Positions 1 through 8,521 of a DNA stretch of 11,104 nt are shown one piece after another (position 1 is the stretch's first letter; every line of letters begins with the position of its first letter). The position numbers and the translations under genes are program-made. This DNA is from Gonium pectorale. Lineage: Eukaryota > Chlorophyta > Chlorophyceae > Chlamydomonadales > Volvocaceae. The notes beneath the pieces were generated by a model, which ran no database searches, was not told the DNA's origin, and saw only the letters and a list, made by a program, of their open reading frames with translations. Where the stretch lies: assembly GCA_001584585.1 (NCBI GenBank), contig LSYV01000022.1:1058436-1069539 (forward strand), read 5' to 3'.

Positions 1-45
1 TAGCTTCGCGTGGGTCTCGGTCTGCCAAACCTCCACTGCCTGGAG

Positions 46-84
46 ATGGCGCGGGGCCCCCGTTTGCAAACGTTAACGACCTGA
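46..84 (+). other. Possible upstream ORF in the AMSH 5' leader
   Basis: An ATG at 46 opens a 12-codon reading frame that ends in TGA at 82-84, 62 bases before the AMSH start codon. If the transcript begins upstream of 46, this could act as a short uORF that dampens translation. The transcription start is not visible, so its presence in the mRNA is inference. No TATA box or other promoter motif is evident in 1-146. Confidence 0.2.
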
Positions 85-146
85 GAGCGACGACCCCCAG
101 CGAGAACGCTTGCTCTTCCCGCGGGTAGCCCGGGGGTCACGGCACG

Positions 147-3100
147 ATGCCCGCGGTGGGACGAGGCACCCGGCCCAAGTCGCTGGTGGAGCACCTCAGC
201 GAGCAGGCTCCCACGCGCGCGGTCAACGACATCGTCGGCATCGGCCGCTACCTCATGTCAGCCCGCCTGCTTCTCAACCAGGTGGGGTCTCGGTGCACCT
301 CCATGCTTCAGTGACCTGTGCGCCCCCGTCCCCTTAGTGCCCCATGCCGCCCGTCCTGTGCAACCCACGTCTCGACGACGCCCCCTTTCGGCCGCGGCAA
401 TCTCACCATTGTTGGCTTCCTCTCCGCCTCTCGGTTGCTGCCCGCCGCTTCGCTGCTGCCCGCCTCACGCTGCGCGGATCCAGGCTGCGGAGTACCGGGC
501 CATCGGGAATGAGGAGCAGCTGTACGTCATTCTGCTGCGGTTCGCCAGGTTCGTAGGGCAGCCCAGCGCCCTTCGGGGTCGCGCCCAGCCCGGTGGCCTA
601 GAGCGGCGCGGCGCTGCACGGCAGGGGCGTCCGACAGCCTAGATGCAGTGTGTGAGATGTCCCAGGTCGAGGCCGCGGTGTGCGAGGCACCAGCTTTGGC
701 CCCCACAGCGGCGCTCACGCCGGTTTATGACCCGCCAGCCAGCCTGACAGTGCACCGTGTTCCGCCTTCCCCATGGGCACTCCCTCCCCTGCCCGCGCCT
801 CCTGGCTCCCTTAGCGGTCGGTGCCCGCCCTCTGCCCCCCCTCTCGCCCGCCCCGCCAGCCTGCTGGTGGAGACCATTCCGCAGCACCGCGATTTCAAGG
901 CCAGCGCGCCCGCCTACGCGGAGATGAAACGGGTGAGTTACAATGACAGTTGACGGGCATTCGGTGCGCGTGGAAAGCTGTGGAGGCCATGGCCCACGGG
1001 TGGACTGCGAATCGTGACGAGAGTAGGATGACGAGGCCCCGCACCACCGCACGACTGCGCGGCTCCGACCCAGTCCGCCCCTCTGTCGCCTCACGTCGGT
1101 TGCCCTCCTGGGTGCGCTTGGGTGCTCACCGTTGGCCCTGCCTCCTCCGTGCCGCGTGGGTGCGCGGCGGATGCCGATGGTCGTTCTGCCGGCCGCACCG
1201 TTGCCCTGCCCTCGACCACAACTGCTACCCACAACTGCTAACCTCAACTTCTACCCACAACTGTCACCGATCGGGAGACGGCAAAGGAAACAAACATGCA
1301 TAGTCGGGAAGGTGAGGGGCGCCAGCTTCATGCATGATCGTACCGGTGTGCAACACCGCCCGCCCGCCCGCCCGCCTGCAGGAGCTGATGAGCCGCCACC
1401 TGCCCGAGCTGGAGCGGCTCAAAGCGGGGCTGCGGCTGCGCGAGCGGACCGACCAGCCCGCGCCGCACTCCACCAACCGGCCGGCGGACGCGGTGCCGCT
1501 CAGCGCCTCCAACCTGCCGCAGCTGGACTGGGCGGCGTCGGGCGCCGCCGCCCTCAGCGCGCCTCCGCCGCCCTCCCTACAAGTGGACGACCTGCTGGAG
1601 GTGATGCGCGGGGGCCCCGCAGCCGTGCCCCCGCCCCCACCCCCGACCCCCGGTTACGGAACCCCGGCCGGGCAACCGCCGGCGGCGTTCTACGACAGCG
1701 CCCCGGGCGTCACGGACCCGTACGCGCTGGCGGCGGCGGCGTCCGCGTCCCTGGCGGCCGCCTCCGCGTCCGCGTCGCCATTGGACGTGCCGCTGCCAAA
1801 GTACTCGCTGAGCTACGCGAGCTCCAGCGGCCGCCACGCGCTGTTCGACACGGCGGCGCCCGGAGCGGGGCGGCCGGCGTCGCTGGGGGCGGAGCGGCCG
1901 CAGCTGCCGCGGTACCCGGCGCTGGAGCACCCCAGCAGCGGCAGCGCGCCGGACGCGGCGGCAGCGGCAGCTATGGCGGCGGCGGCCGCCGACCTGGCGG
2001 CGCTGTCCGTGGTGCCGCACCCGAGCGCGGGGCCGTCGCTGGGGCCGCAGGAGGTGTCGGTGAGTGCAGGCGAGCCGCGGCCCCTGGGTCACGTTACGTT
2101 GGATGGGGCCGCATGGGGGCGTGTGGAGTGTTTGGGCGACACTGTGTGGAGGTGCCCGTTGCCGGGGGCCAAGAACGCTTAGTTTCCCGGGAGCTCCAGC
2201 CGTCGCGCCAGCGATGACTCTGACCGTATGGACGGGCGCGAATCCGTCGCTGACACCTGCTAAGCTTGCGCCTGTATGGGCCCACTGGCGGACTTGCAGC
2301 CACGCGTGTGACGCCGTTCCCCGGCGAGAGAGCCGATGTCAGCACTCCACTCCTTGGCACTGCTGCACATGCGCTCTCCCAGCACACACGCCCCCCTTCG
2401 CTCGATCCAACACCACTCTCTCCCCCCGCGCGCCGCGCCGCCTCCCGGTCACCATCCTCACTCCCTCCCCTTCCCGTTTCTGCCTCCTTCCGACCCCACA
2501 GGTGATCAGCATGCCCGCCTCCACCGCCGGCCTGCCCGCCACCTGCAGCCACTCCGCCTCCGCCCCGCCACCCCCTCCCCCTCCTCCTTCGGCGCCCCCT
2601 GCCCCCGCCTCCACCGCCTCCGCCTCCCCGCCGCCGGGCGGCCCCAAGGAGCTGGCCAAGCGCGCCCAGCTGCGCGACGTGCACGTGAGCGTGGCGCTGA
2701 TGGAGGAGTTCCTGGCGTACGCGCGCGCCAACACGTCTCGCGGCATCGAGTCGTGCGGCATCCTGGCGGGCAAGCTGCTGGCGGGCGACTCCACCTTCGC
2801 CATCACCACGCTCATCATCCCCAAGCAGCAGGGCACCTCGGACACCGTGCAGGCGAGCGCACGAAAAGCTGCCCGCGGGGTCTGGCCTATCACAGGAAGG
2901 GGAGAGGGGGATAAAAGGCAGGAAAACCATGCACAGTTGAAGGCAGGGAGCGGATGCCGGGCCAACAGCTGGCACCGGTGGTGGTCCATGCTCCGGCCCG
3001 CTTCAGCGCTTTGCGGTCCAAGGATCGCAGGCGTCATCGGGTGCATGCGGCCCACCAACATACACCGGGTGGGCCCGCCTCGCCTGAGCCTGCCAGCATG

Positions 3101-4071
3101 GCATGACATGGCATGCTGTCGGCGTCCTCACTTTGCCTCCCCAACGCCTGCCTTGTCCTCTTGCAGGCGCTGAACGAGGAGGAGATCTTCGAGGCGCAGT
3201 TTGAACGGGAGATCTACCCGCTGGGCTGGATCCACACGCACCCCACGCAGACCTGCTTCCTCTCCTCAGTCGACGTGCACACGCAGGCGCGTGGCGGGGG
3301 CGGGGTGGGGGCGTGGCGGGGCCGGGGGCGGGGGCGGGGCAGAGCGGACCAGCGTGGCGGGGCAAGGCGGGGCAGGGCGGGGCAGGGCGGTGCACGTCAG
3401 AGCGGACGCGTTGCGCGCGGCGGTGCGAGGCCGGTGTGGGGTGGACGGGCGGGAAGGCGCAGAACAGAGCGGGTGAGCGGCCGGCAGTGGGAGGGGTCGG
3501 GCGGGGGGCATCGTAAACTCTGGCGGCCAGTTCCGCGTTATGCCATGGCTGACCCCGTGACACGCCATCCCACCCCCTCGCCTTACTCCCGATTCCTTGC
3601 ACCCAGGCACGTTTACCTACGCCTTCTTTTCCTCTAGGAAAATCCACCAAACCCTTTCTGACCTCCAAGCTCCATCCCAGCCAACCCCATCCAGCCCTCA
3701 CGACCCGCTCCCCTTCCCCACACACATTCAGTGTTCTCAGGTTTTGAACGGTTGGGATGTGAATGCGCCCCATGCTGCTCTAGTGAGAATGCTCTCCAAA
3801 CCCACTGCCCCCCCTCCCCCCCCACACACAGTGCGGCTACCAGACGATGCTGGACGAGGCGGTGGCAATTGTGATGGCGCCCTCGGACCGCTCCAAGCGC
3901 TGCGGCATCTTTCGCCTCAGCACGCCCGGCGGGCTGAAGCTGGTGCAGAAGTGCCCGCAGCGCGGCTTCCACACGCACCCGCCGCCCGACACGGGCCAGG
4001 AGCTGTACGAGCTGTGCGGCCACGTCTTCCTAAACCCACGCACCAAGCACGAGGTGCTGGACCTGCGGTGA
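147..4071 (+). CDS. AMSH: AMSH/STAMBP-family JAMM deubiquitinase (seven exons, 553 aa)
   Basis: Exons are 147-281, 484-548, 860-932, 1382-2059, 2502-2852, 3167-3286 and 3832-4071 (TGA at 4069-4071). ATG 147 is the first ATG in frame after an in-frame TAG at 126-128. Residues 1 to about 112 resemble the USP8-dimer/MIT-like helical domain of AMSH; splicing exon 2 to exon 3 restores an [22 protein letters not shown] segment. Residues about 113-365 are a low-complexity Ala/Pro/Ser linker with one helix-like island, [11 protein letters not shown] (156-166). The MPN+ domain runs from about 375 to 553. Catalytic Glu400 is in IESCGIL; the JAMM motif is His457, His459, Ser467, Asp470 ([17 protein letters not shown]). 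His472, Cys515, His521 and His523 match the AMSH second zinc site, and the protein ends in the family-typical DLR. Family members remove K63-linked ubiquitin from cargo at endosomes with ESCRT proteins. Length fits plant AMSH (about 500 aa). Introns 1-4 are GT-AG; introns 5 and 6 appear to be GC-AG. Identity is firm; exon edges are inferred from homology and frame. Confidence 0.92.
1216..1266 (+). repeat. 13-bp imperfect tandem repeat in AMSH intron 3
   Basis: Four units of a 13-bp period (core CCACAACTGCTA) lie in the second half of intron 3. The first two are identical over 12 bases; the third and fourth carry substitutions. It is probably a minor intronic minisatellite. Confidence 0.7.
2853..3166 (+). 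other. AMSH intron 5, apparent GC-AG intron
   Basis: The exon ends in GTG CAG and the intron opens GCGAGC; it closes CTTGCAG before GCG CTG AAC. This phase-0 splice rebuilds the conserved [16 protein letters not shown] junction with nothing gained or lost. No GT in the region gives the same join. The nearest in-phase GT (2880, GTCTGG) would add nine residues (ASARKAARG) inside the MPN domain. The 5' site looks like GTGAGT with T-to-C changes. Confidence 0.75.
3287..3831 (+). other. AMSH intron 6, apparent GC-AG intron
   Basis: The exon ends GTG CAC ACG CAG and the intron opens GCGCGT; it closes CACACACAG before TGC GGC TAC CAG. This phase-0 join rebuilds the VDVHT(x)CxYQ segment just after the JAMM aspartate. 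An in-phase GT alternative at 3305 (GTGGGG) exists but would insert ARGGGG beside the active site. At 545 bases this is the longest intron of the gene, and it carries a G-rich tandem repeat. Confidence 0.65.
3291..3394 (+). repeat. G-rich minisatellite in AMSH intron 6, possible G-quadruplex
   Basis: The first 110 bases of intron 6 are almost entirely G with C. Runs of G3-G5 lie at 3294-3340, followed by a 10-bp tandem unit (GGCGGGGCAG) repeated about four times at 3356-3394. The run density meets the usual sequence criterion for G-quadruplex formation on the coding strand. It begins within ten bases of the GC-type donor. Confidence 0.75.
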
Positions 4072-4136
4072 GGGCGGGGCTGCTGCGGCGGTAAGGGTGT
4101 AGCCGCTGGGGCCCCGGGCGGGCTGCTGTGGCAAGT

Positions 4137-5155
4137 GCTGCTGCTGCGGCGAGGGGCGCTGCTACAGGCCTGTGCGCGACCGCATGGGGCCGCAATGGCT
4201 GTGTGCCCGGCGCCACCGCGCGGAGCGTCGAGAGAAGATGTCTGCGCAGTAGTCCCCATGCACGCCTGTCGCGGAGTTGTCGTGGCAAGTTCCCCGCCCG
4301 GTTTGACTCGAGCGCGAGAGCTGGCGGGGTAGCCGTGTGTCAGTCTGCATGCGGGTGGCCAGAGGCCGGGTGCGTCGCGGGCGCGAGGTTACAGGCCCTC
4401 GGTGGCTTCTCGTGGGCGCTCACGTCGTGCCGTGCCGTGCCGTGGCGGACCGCACGCGGCGGCCAGCGCCGAGCGGGAGGCGATGGGCCCCGTGACGAGC
4501 GCGTGTAGCCCTTTGAACGGCTGTGACCGTGCACAGGGAGAGGGCAAAGGGGGGACTGGCGGAGTGGAGCGGCGCGCCGATTGACGGTTGAGGCGCCGCG
4601 GCGGGCGGGACCTTTTGAGCCGAGGTCCCGGAAACCGCTGGTGCCACTGGTCATGCATGGCGGCGCCAAGCGCAGGGCGCCACCGCTGCGGCGCTTGGTG
4701 TGCCGGAGGGTGTGTGTGTGCCTGGGAGTAGGGTTAAAACTGGTACAGTATTGCATTATGGCTCGGATAGGCACGGGCTTCTCGTATTGCAAGGATCGTG
4801 CAAAGCGTCGCGCGGCTATGCACAAAGGCAGCGCCGTGGCCGTCGCTACCGTAATCCGTCCGGCCGGACGGCATGCAGGATGTTTGGGCGGGTCGGGGCA
4901 GGTGTACATCGGCTGTTTCCCCAACGTGGTAGCAGGGTGTAGGCGGCTGCATCGTGTTTCGCATGGGCGTGCTTGCTGGGCGAGCTGTGGCTGCGGGCGC
5001 CGTGCTGGGGCCTCCACCCCGGCGGGAGCGCCATAGCATTCGCAGAACGCATTCCGTACCGTGATGGAAACGCTGCGGTGCGGTGGGGTATGGCGCTCGA
5101 GTCCGAACCAAACTTGGGTACCATCGGCAGGCATCCTGGCCAGCCTGGCTTTGCT
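4137..5155 (+). repeat. Diverged direct repeat, copy 1 (LTR-like)
   Basis: This roughly 1-kb stretch begins about 65 bases after the AMSH stop codon and matches 8189-9690 in the same orientation. Shared islands include GCTGCTGCGG near its start, GGCGGGGTAGC (4323), GCGGGAGG...GGGCCCC (about 4478), TATGGCTCGGATA (4757), CAGGATGTT (4875) and GGCCAGCC near its end. By eye, identity is roughly two-thirds with many small indels. The arrangement fits the 5' LTR of an old retroelement. Two independent insertions of one repeat family are also possible. Long antisense ORFs across it look like GC-driven artefacts. Confidence 0.7.
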
Positions 5156-5260
5156 CCCTTTAGTATGAAAAAAGAGAAACCTGCATAGCAACCTGTGTAC
5201 GTGTGCACTTGGCCTAGTGAAACATGCATGAGGGAGGGCCCCTACTGCCTGCCTCATTGC

Positions 5261-5274
5261 GCTTCGCGCGAAGC
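5261..5274. repeat. 14-bp perfect palindrome
   Basis: GCTTCGCGCGAAGC reads the same on both strands. It lies in the otherwise featureless 5156-5371 stretch between repeat copy 1 and the TATA-like box. It could be a protein-binding site or chance; nothing else in the stretch is recognisable. Confidence 0.4.
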
Positions 5275-5371
5275 CGTACCTACCAAAATGCAGAGCAGAA
5301 ACCGTGCGATGCACACAGTGTACGAAAGTACGGGCTGGGCCCTTGCGCATATCCCCATCCAGCAGTTTCAT

Positions 5372-5379
5372 TATATATA
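5372..5379 (+). promoter_or_regulatory. TATA-like box upstream of the coiled-coil ORF
   Basis: TATATATA lies 30 bases before the ATG at 5410, in a locally AT-richer patch. A start site 25-30 bases downstream would leave almost no 5' leader. It is therefore either a real promoter with a very short leader, an element-internal promoter, or chance. No TATA-like box of this quality was seen elsewhere in the interior. Confidence 0.35.
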
Positions 5380-5409
5380 GCCTGACATCACTCCTGATTG
5401 GCGCTTCTG

Positions 5410-5787
5410 ATGCACATGGAAAATGACATACTAAAGCGGCAACAGCGCGGAGTAGATGCAACTGAGGGGCAGCTAGCCGGTTCACTTGACGACGATACCA
5501 AGAAAGACGAGCTCCTCAAGGATATGGTCCTCCTGTTCCAGCTGCTGCTAAGGAAACAGCAGCTGCGGCTGGAGAATGAACAGCTGCGGCTCAAGTTACA
5601 GCTGCTGCAGCTGGAGGATGAGCAGCTGAAGCTCAAGAGACACCTGGCTGTGAGCGCAGGCTTGTTGCGGAGTGTGCGCTATGTTCCAGTTCTCAACCGG
5701 CTGCGCATAACTGCGGGTGATCCACAATACCCCCTGATCCACAATACCGGTACCCACCTTTATGTCATTCATGAACGCGGGGTGTAA
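5410..5787 (+). CDS. Small heptad-repeat coiled-coil protein, 125 aa, unknown function
   Basis: This is an uninterrupted ORF bounded upstream by an in-frame TGA at 5395-5397, with ATG 5410 first in frame (a second Met two codons later is an alternative). Residues 1-38 are charged and polar. Residues 39-50 hold an LLFQLLLRK segment. Residues 51-78 are four back-to-back seven-residue units (QLRLENE, QLRLKLQ, LLQLEDE, QLKLKRH), a clear leucine-rich amphipathic coiled coil. Each unit is 21 bases at DNA level, so it arose by tandem duplication. The C-terminal 45 residues are unrecognised. Codon use is less GC-biased than in AMSH. It lies between two LTR-like repeats, so it may be a retroelement gag-like or accessory ORF, or a host gene captured between repeats. 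A GTGAGC at 5652 could be a splice donor, making this only a first exon. I do not recognise the family. Confidence 0.5.
   Translation: MHMENDILKRQQRGVDATEGQLAGSLDDDTKKDELLKDMVLLFQLLLRKQQLRLENEQLRLKLQLLQLEDEQLKLKRHLAVSAGLLRSVRYVPVLNRLRITAGDPQYPLIHNTGTHLYVIHERGV
5718..5748 (+). repeat. 17-bp-period short duplication inside the coiled-coil ORF
   Basis: TGATCCACAATACC occurs at 5718-5731 and again at 5735-5748. The period of 17 is not a multiple of three, so the two copies are read in different frames (GDPQYP and LIHNTG). The C-terminal tail downstream therefore probably differs from the ancestral one. Confidence 0.75.
5783..5787 (+). terminator. TGTAA motif overlapping the coiled-coil ORF stop
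   Basis: The stop codon TAA lies inside TGTAA, the typical chlorophycean polyadenylation signal. It is the first TGTAA on the + strand after the AMSH stop codon. A signal overlapping the stop would leave a very short 3' UTR, so use as a poly(A) signal is uncertain. Confidence 0.25.
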
Positions 5788-5907
5788 AAAGTTCGGCGCT
5801 GGCGCAGTTTTTGTTGCAGGCTCTTGAATACCGAATGCGTCCCTTCTCGTGCCGAGCGCTAATAACTATCCTGCCCGCCCCGTAGGCGCTCCCATTGGAG
5901 GCGCTAA

Positions 5908-5942
5908 GACCTGGCTGTCCGGTAGGCGGACCTGGCTGTCCG
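5908..5942 (+). repeat. 21-bp-period short duplication
   Basis: GACCTGGCTGTCCG is present at 5908-5921 and 5929-5942. It lies in the non-coding gap between the coiled-coil ORF and the degraded coding remnant. Just upstream, GGCGCT is also doubled (about 5885 and 5900). Confidence 0.7.
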
Positions 5943-5976
5943 CATGTGTATACTGGCACTCTGTTGCTGTACCTAG

Positions 5977-7300
5977 CGCCTTGACCACGGGGCTTGGGGC
6001 TCCAACTGCACTGCAGATCTCATGCTGTCGCTTGAGAAGCTTGGCGACTTCCTGGACACGCCTATATCGGAGATTTTTTCATATGGGCCATCAGCGCACT
6101 TGAAGGTCGCGTGAATCCCTACTACACAGGCCTGAGCTCACGCGACTTGTCGCGTTGGCCACCTCGCCGACCCTGGACTTGCTGACGCTCGCGTTGTTGC
6201 CCGGCACCGCCTTGCGGGTCCACAACGGTGCTGCCGCCCCATCCGACGCGCCGCTGGTGCTGTGCAGTCACACGGCTGCACGCTGGGCCCAGGAGGCTGG
6301 ACCCAGCGGGGACCTGGCGCTGGCTCGGGTACTGGCAGGGCCGGCCTCTCACCGCACGTGCCTGGTCCTCGCCGTTGGATCCAGCTGCGCACAGCATTCT
6401 TCTGCAGCGTCGGTCTCCATACGGACGGTCGGCTCTCCCTGCCGGCACTCGGCCTTGGGCGGGCGGCAGAGGTGCTCACGACGCCAGTGGCAGGCCTGCT
6501 GGAGCCCTACCGACGTGGAGCTGGTCAGACAAGGGCTGCACTGCAGCCTCGCCTTTCGTGAAGTTACGCCTTCCTGCCTGCGGGCTGCCGAGTACGAGGT
6601 GGTCGACGGGCCGCCAGGCCCCGGGCAGGTGCAGGTACTGTCCGAGCAGCTGGATGGTCATCTGGGCATGTACGAGTAGCTACCAGGCAGCAGTTGGGTC
6701 AAAGCCTGCCTCCGTGTTGGGGTCGGCGGTGGAGCCCTGCTTGAGTGGCTGCCCCGCCAGGGCTCGCTGACCTACGGAACGCTCTGACTGCGGGTCTACA
6801 AGCCACGGCCAAACCTGACGCCCGATGAGCGCAAGTGTGTAGCCGCGGCCCGACTGGCCTCCATGGTGGCGGCCCCCACAGTGTTGGCGGTCGAGCACAT
6901 GGTGGCACCTCCCGCTGCCCACCCCCCGCCATGTACCGCCCTACACCGTGGCTCCTATGTGCGGATCGTTGGCGGTTTGGTGCCCTGGCGGATCGGATCC
7001 TCCAGGCCCCCGGGAATAGCCGTCTTCATGGGGCCTACCGGGGCCCGGTCGCGGGCATCGTGTGTCACACCTGCAACCCTGGGACGAGGATGGCGAGCCG
7101 CCCTTCTGCCTCGGGCGCTTCAAGGGCCGCCGCAGTGCGGCCTGCGAGCTCTGTGGCATGCAGCAGTCCAGCGGAGCGCAGCCGATGCTCCTCTGCGACG
7201 CCTGCAACACGGGCTGGCACACCGACAGCCTGGGCCTCCTGGCGGGGAGTGGGAATCAGGGTATGCGCCTGCTGCGTGCCCCTCGTCAACGCCTCCGTTG
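5977..7300 (+). pseudogene. Degraded mobile-element coding remnant with PHD-type zinc finger
   Basis: Protein-like stretches continue across this interval but switch frame and hit stops. At 5977-6112 the frame reads LDHGAWGSNCTADLM... and SLEKLGDFLDTPISEIF, ending at TGA 6112-6114. A one-base shift continues it as VNPYYTGLSSRDLSRW. From 6155 one frame persists to about 7000, broken by TAG 6677-6679 and TGA 6785-6787 (LPGSSWVKACLRVG, then NLTPDERKCVAAARLASM). From 7062 another frame gives CELC...LLCDACNTGWHTDS (7143-7229), a PHD-finger signature with Ser in place of the sixth ligand Cys. The last C-x2-C pair (VCACCVP, 7261) is in a third frame. PHD-like fingers of this kind occur in algal retroelement polyproteins as well as in chromatin proteins. 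With flanking LTR-like repeats, an element remnant is the better explanation. No reverse transcriptase or integrase motif was seen. The stretch 7301-7681 has no recognisable content. Confidence 0.55.
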
Positions 7301-7681
7301 CCGAGCCGCCACCATCCCGCTCCACGAAGGAGGTGCCGGATGGTGCTGCGGGCACACTGCAGTCGCGTGTCTTGCGAAGGGCCCAGCCCCACCCCCACAG
7401 GTGATGGAGTGAAAGCGGAGGCCTGAGGATCATCCCCCGTCGCAGGGGCCGAACTGTCGCTCGGTCGCCCACCCCACGGGCCGGTATTGGTGCCGGAGTC
7501 TGGCAGGCATCACCGCCTCGGTCTGAAGCTCCTATGCAGTCGGCATCCCCGTGCTCCGCACCGTCAGGCCCGGCGACCGCGGTGCCAGCAGCCAAGGTAG
7601 CCGCACGGCTAGCTTCTAGGGAGGCGCCAGCGGCCCTGCCCGCACGTCCAGCCCCTCAGCATGCGACACAGTCCCGTCAGC

Positions 7682-7750
7682 GGCACCAGCAGCAGCGGCG
7701 GCAGCAGCAGCAGCAGCGGCGGCGGCAGCAGCAGCGGCGGCAGCAGTGGG
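7682..7750 (+). repeat. AGC/GGC trinucleotide microsatellite
   Basis: About 70 bases of mixed AGC and GGC triplets encode a Ser/Gly linker in one + frame and a Gln/Arg run in another. Ser/Gly linkers are common in volvocine proteins, and the neighbouring broken coding segments suggest this was once an interdomain linker of the same decayed ORF. Confidence 0.75.
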
Positions 7751-8032
7751 AGCACCCACACCCGTCGCAGCGGCCGAAGCAGGTGAAGCAGCTCCAGGCC
7801 GCCATCCTCGCCGCCACCGCCCGGACCCACCGCCCTCCCACCGCCCGGTATGGATGTGAGTCGTTAGTAGTGGTCACAGGTGGCCCTGGGCACGCCGCAG
7901 GAGGGCCTTCTCGCATGGACATCGGCCCGCTGTGGGGGCGCCGGCCGGCGGAGGCACCCACGGCAGCCCCGGCACCCATGCGTTCGGCCGCAGGTCGTTC
8001 CAGTGCATTAGGGCTGCGGTCTGGGTTCCTGT

Positions 8033-8160
8033 GAAGTGGAGCCGGACGTCAAGGAGCAGCGCCGGCGCCTCGTCCCACGCCCAGCAGTGTGGTGGTCTCC
8101 AGCAGCAGCGACACTGACAGTGACGAAAACGGGGCCATCCTGGGCTCACGCGGGTATCGC
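8033..8160 (+). pseudogene. Ser/Asp-rich coding remnant before repeat copy 2
   Basis: One frame reads EVEPDVKEQRRRLVPRP (from 8033). After a frame change near 8080 another reads VVVSSSSDTDSDENGAILG (through 8101-8145). The acidic Ser/Asp run is protein-like, but the two halves are out of frame and no start or stop defines an ORF. It is probably the last trace of the decayed interior coding region. The stretch 7751-8032 shows nothing recognisable. Confidence 0.35.
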
Positions 8161-8521
8161 CACTCGGTAGCGGCTGCACGGGGGCGTGGCTGCTGCGGTG
8201 AGGGCGGCTGCTGATGGCCTGATACGACGGCGCGTGTGTGTGCTGGCACGTGTGAGATCGAATGGTACGGCACGGCTGTGCGCCTGGCGCGGAGCGTAGA
8301 AGTAGGGGTCTGCGAGCAAGATCCGTCGCGGATTTGCTATAGCAAAGTCCGGCGCTCGTTTCGAGACTTTCAACCCGAGCACGAGCGCCGGCGGGGTAGC
8401 AGTGCTGCAGTGCACATGCCATGGGTGGCCCTGCCGTTTGCGTCGTGGGCTGGAGAGTAGAAGGTAAGCTTTCGGCTCGTCTCGTGCTCAACAAGGATCT
8501 CATGCGGCAGCAAGCACACCA

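Noticed and set aside
1132..2217. 361-codon + ORF overlapping AMSH exon 4 in another frame
   Set aside because: It is Arg/Gly/Ala low-complexity and a shifted reading of exon 4, whose correct frame continues from exons 1-3 with proper splice sites.
2064..3173. 369-codon + ORF spanning AMSH intron 4, exon 5 and intron 5
   Set aside because: Only the exon 5 part matches AMSH. The ends are intron sequence lacking stops by chance in GC-rich DNA.
4340..5485. 381-codon ORF on the - strand across repeat copy 1, and the similar 370-codon - strand ORF at 7874-8986
   Set aside because: Composition is Pro/Arg/His/Ser/Ala-rich as expected of GC-driven antisense frames. They run over unrelated boundaries (repeat, coiled-coil ORF start, microsatellite), and their partial similarity comes simply from the shared DNA repeat.
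7534..8034. 166-codon + ORF with a Gln/Arg run
   Set aside because: The Gln/Arg run is a shifted reading of the AGC/GGC microsatellite. The rest has no recognisable domain and lies among frame-broken remnants.
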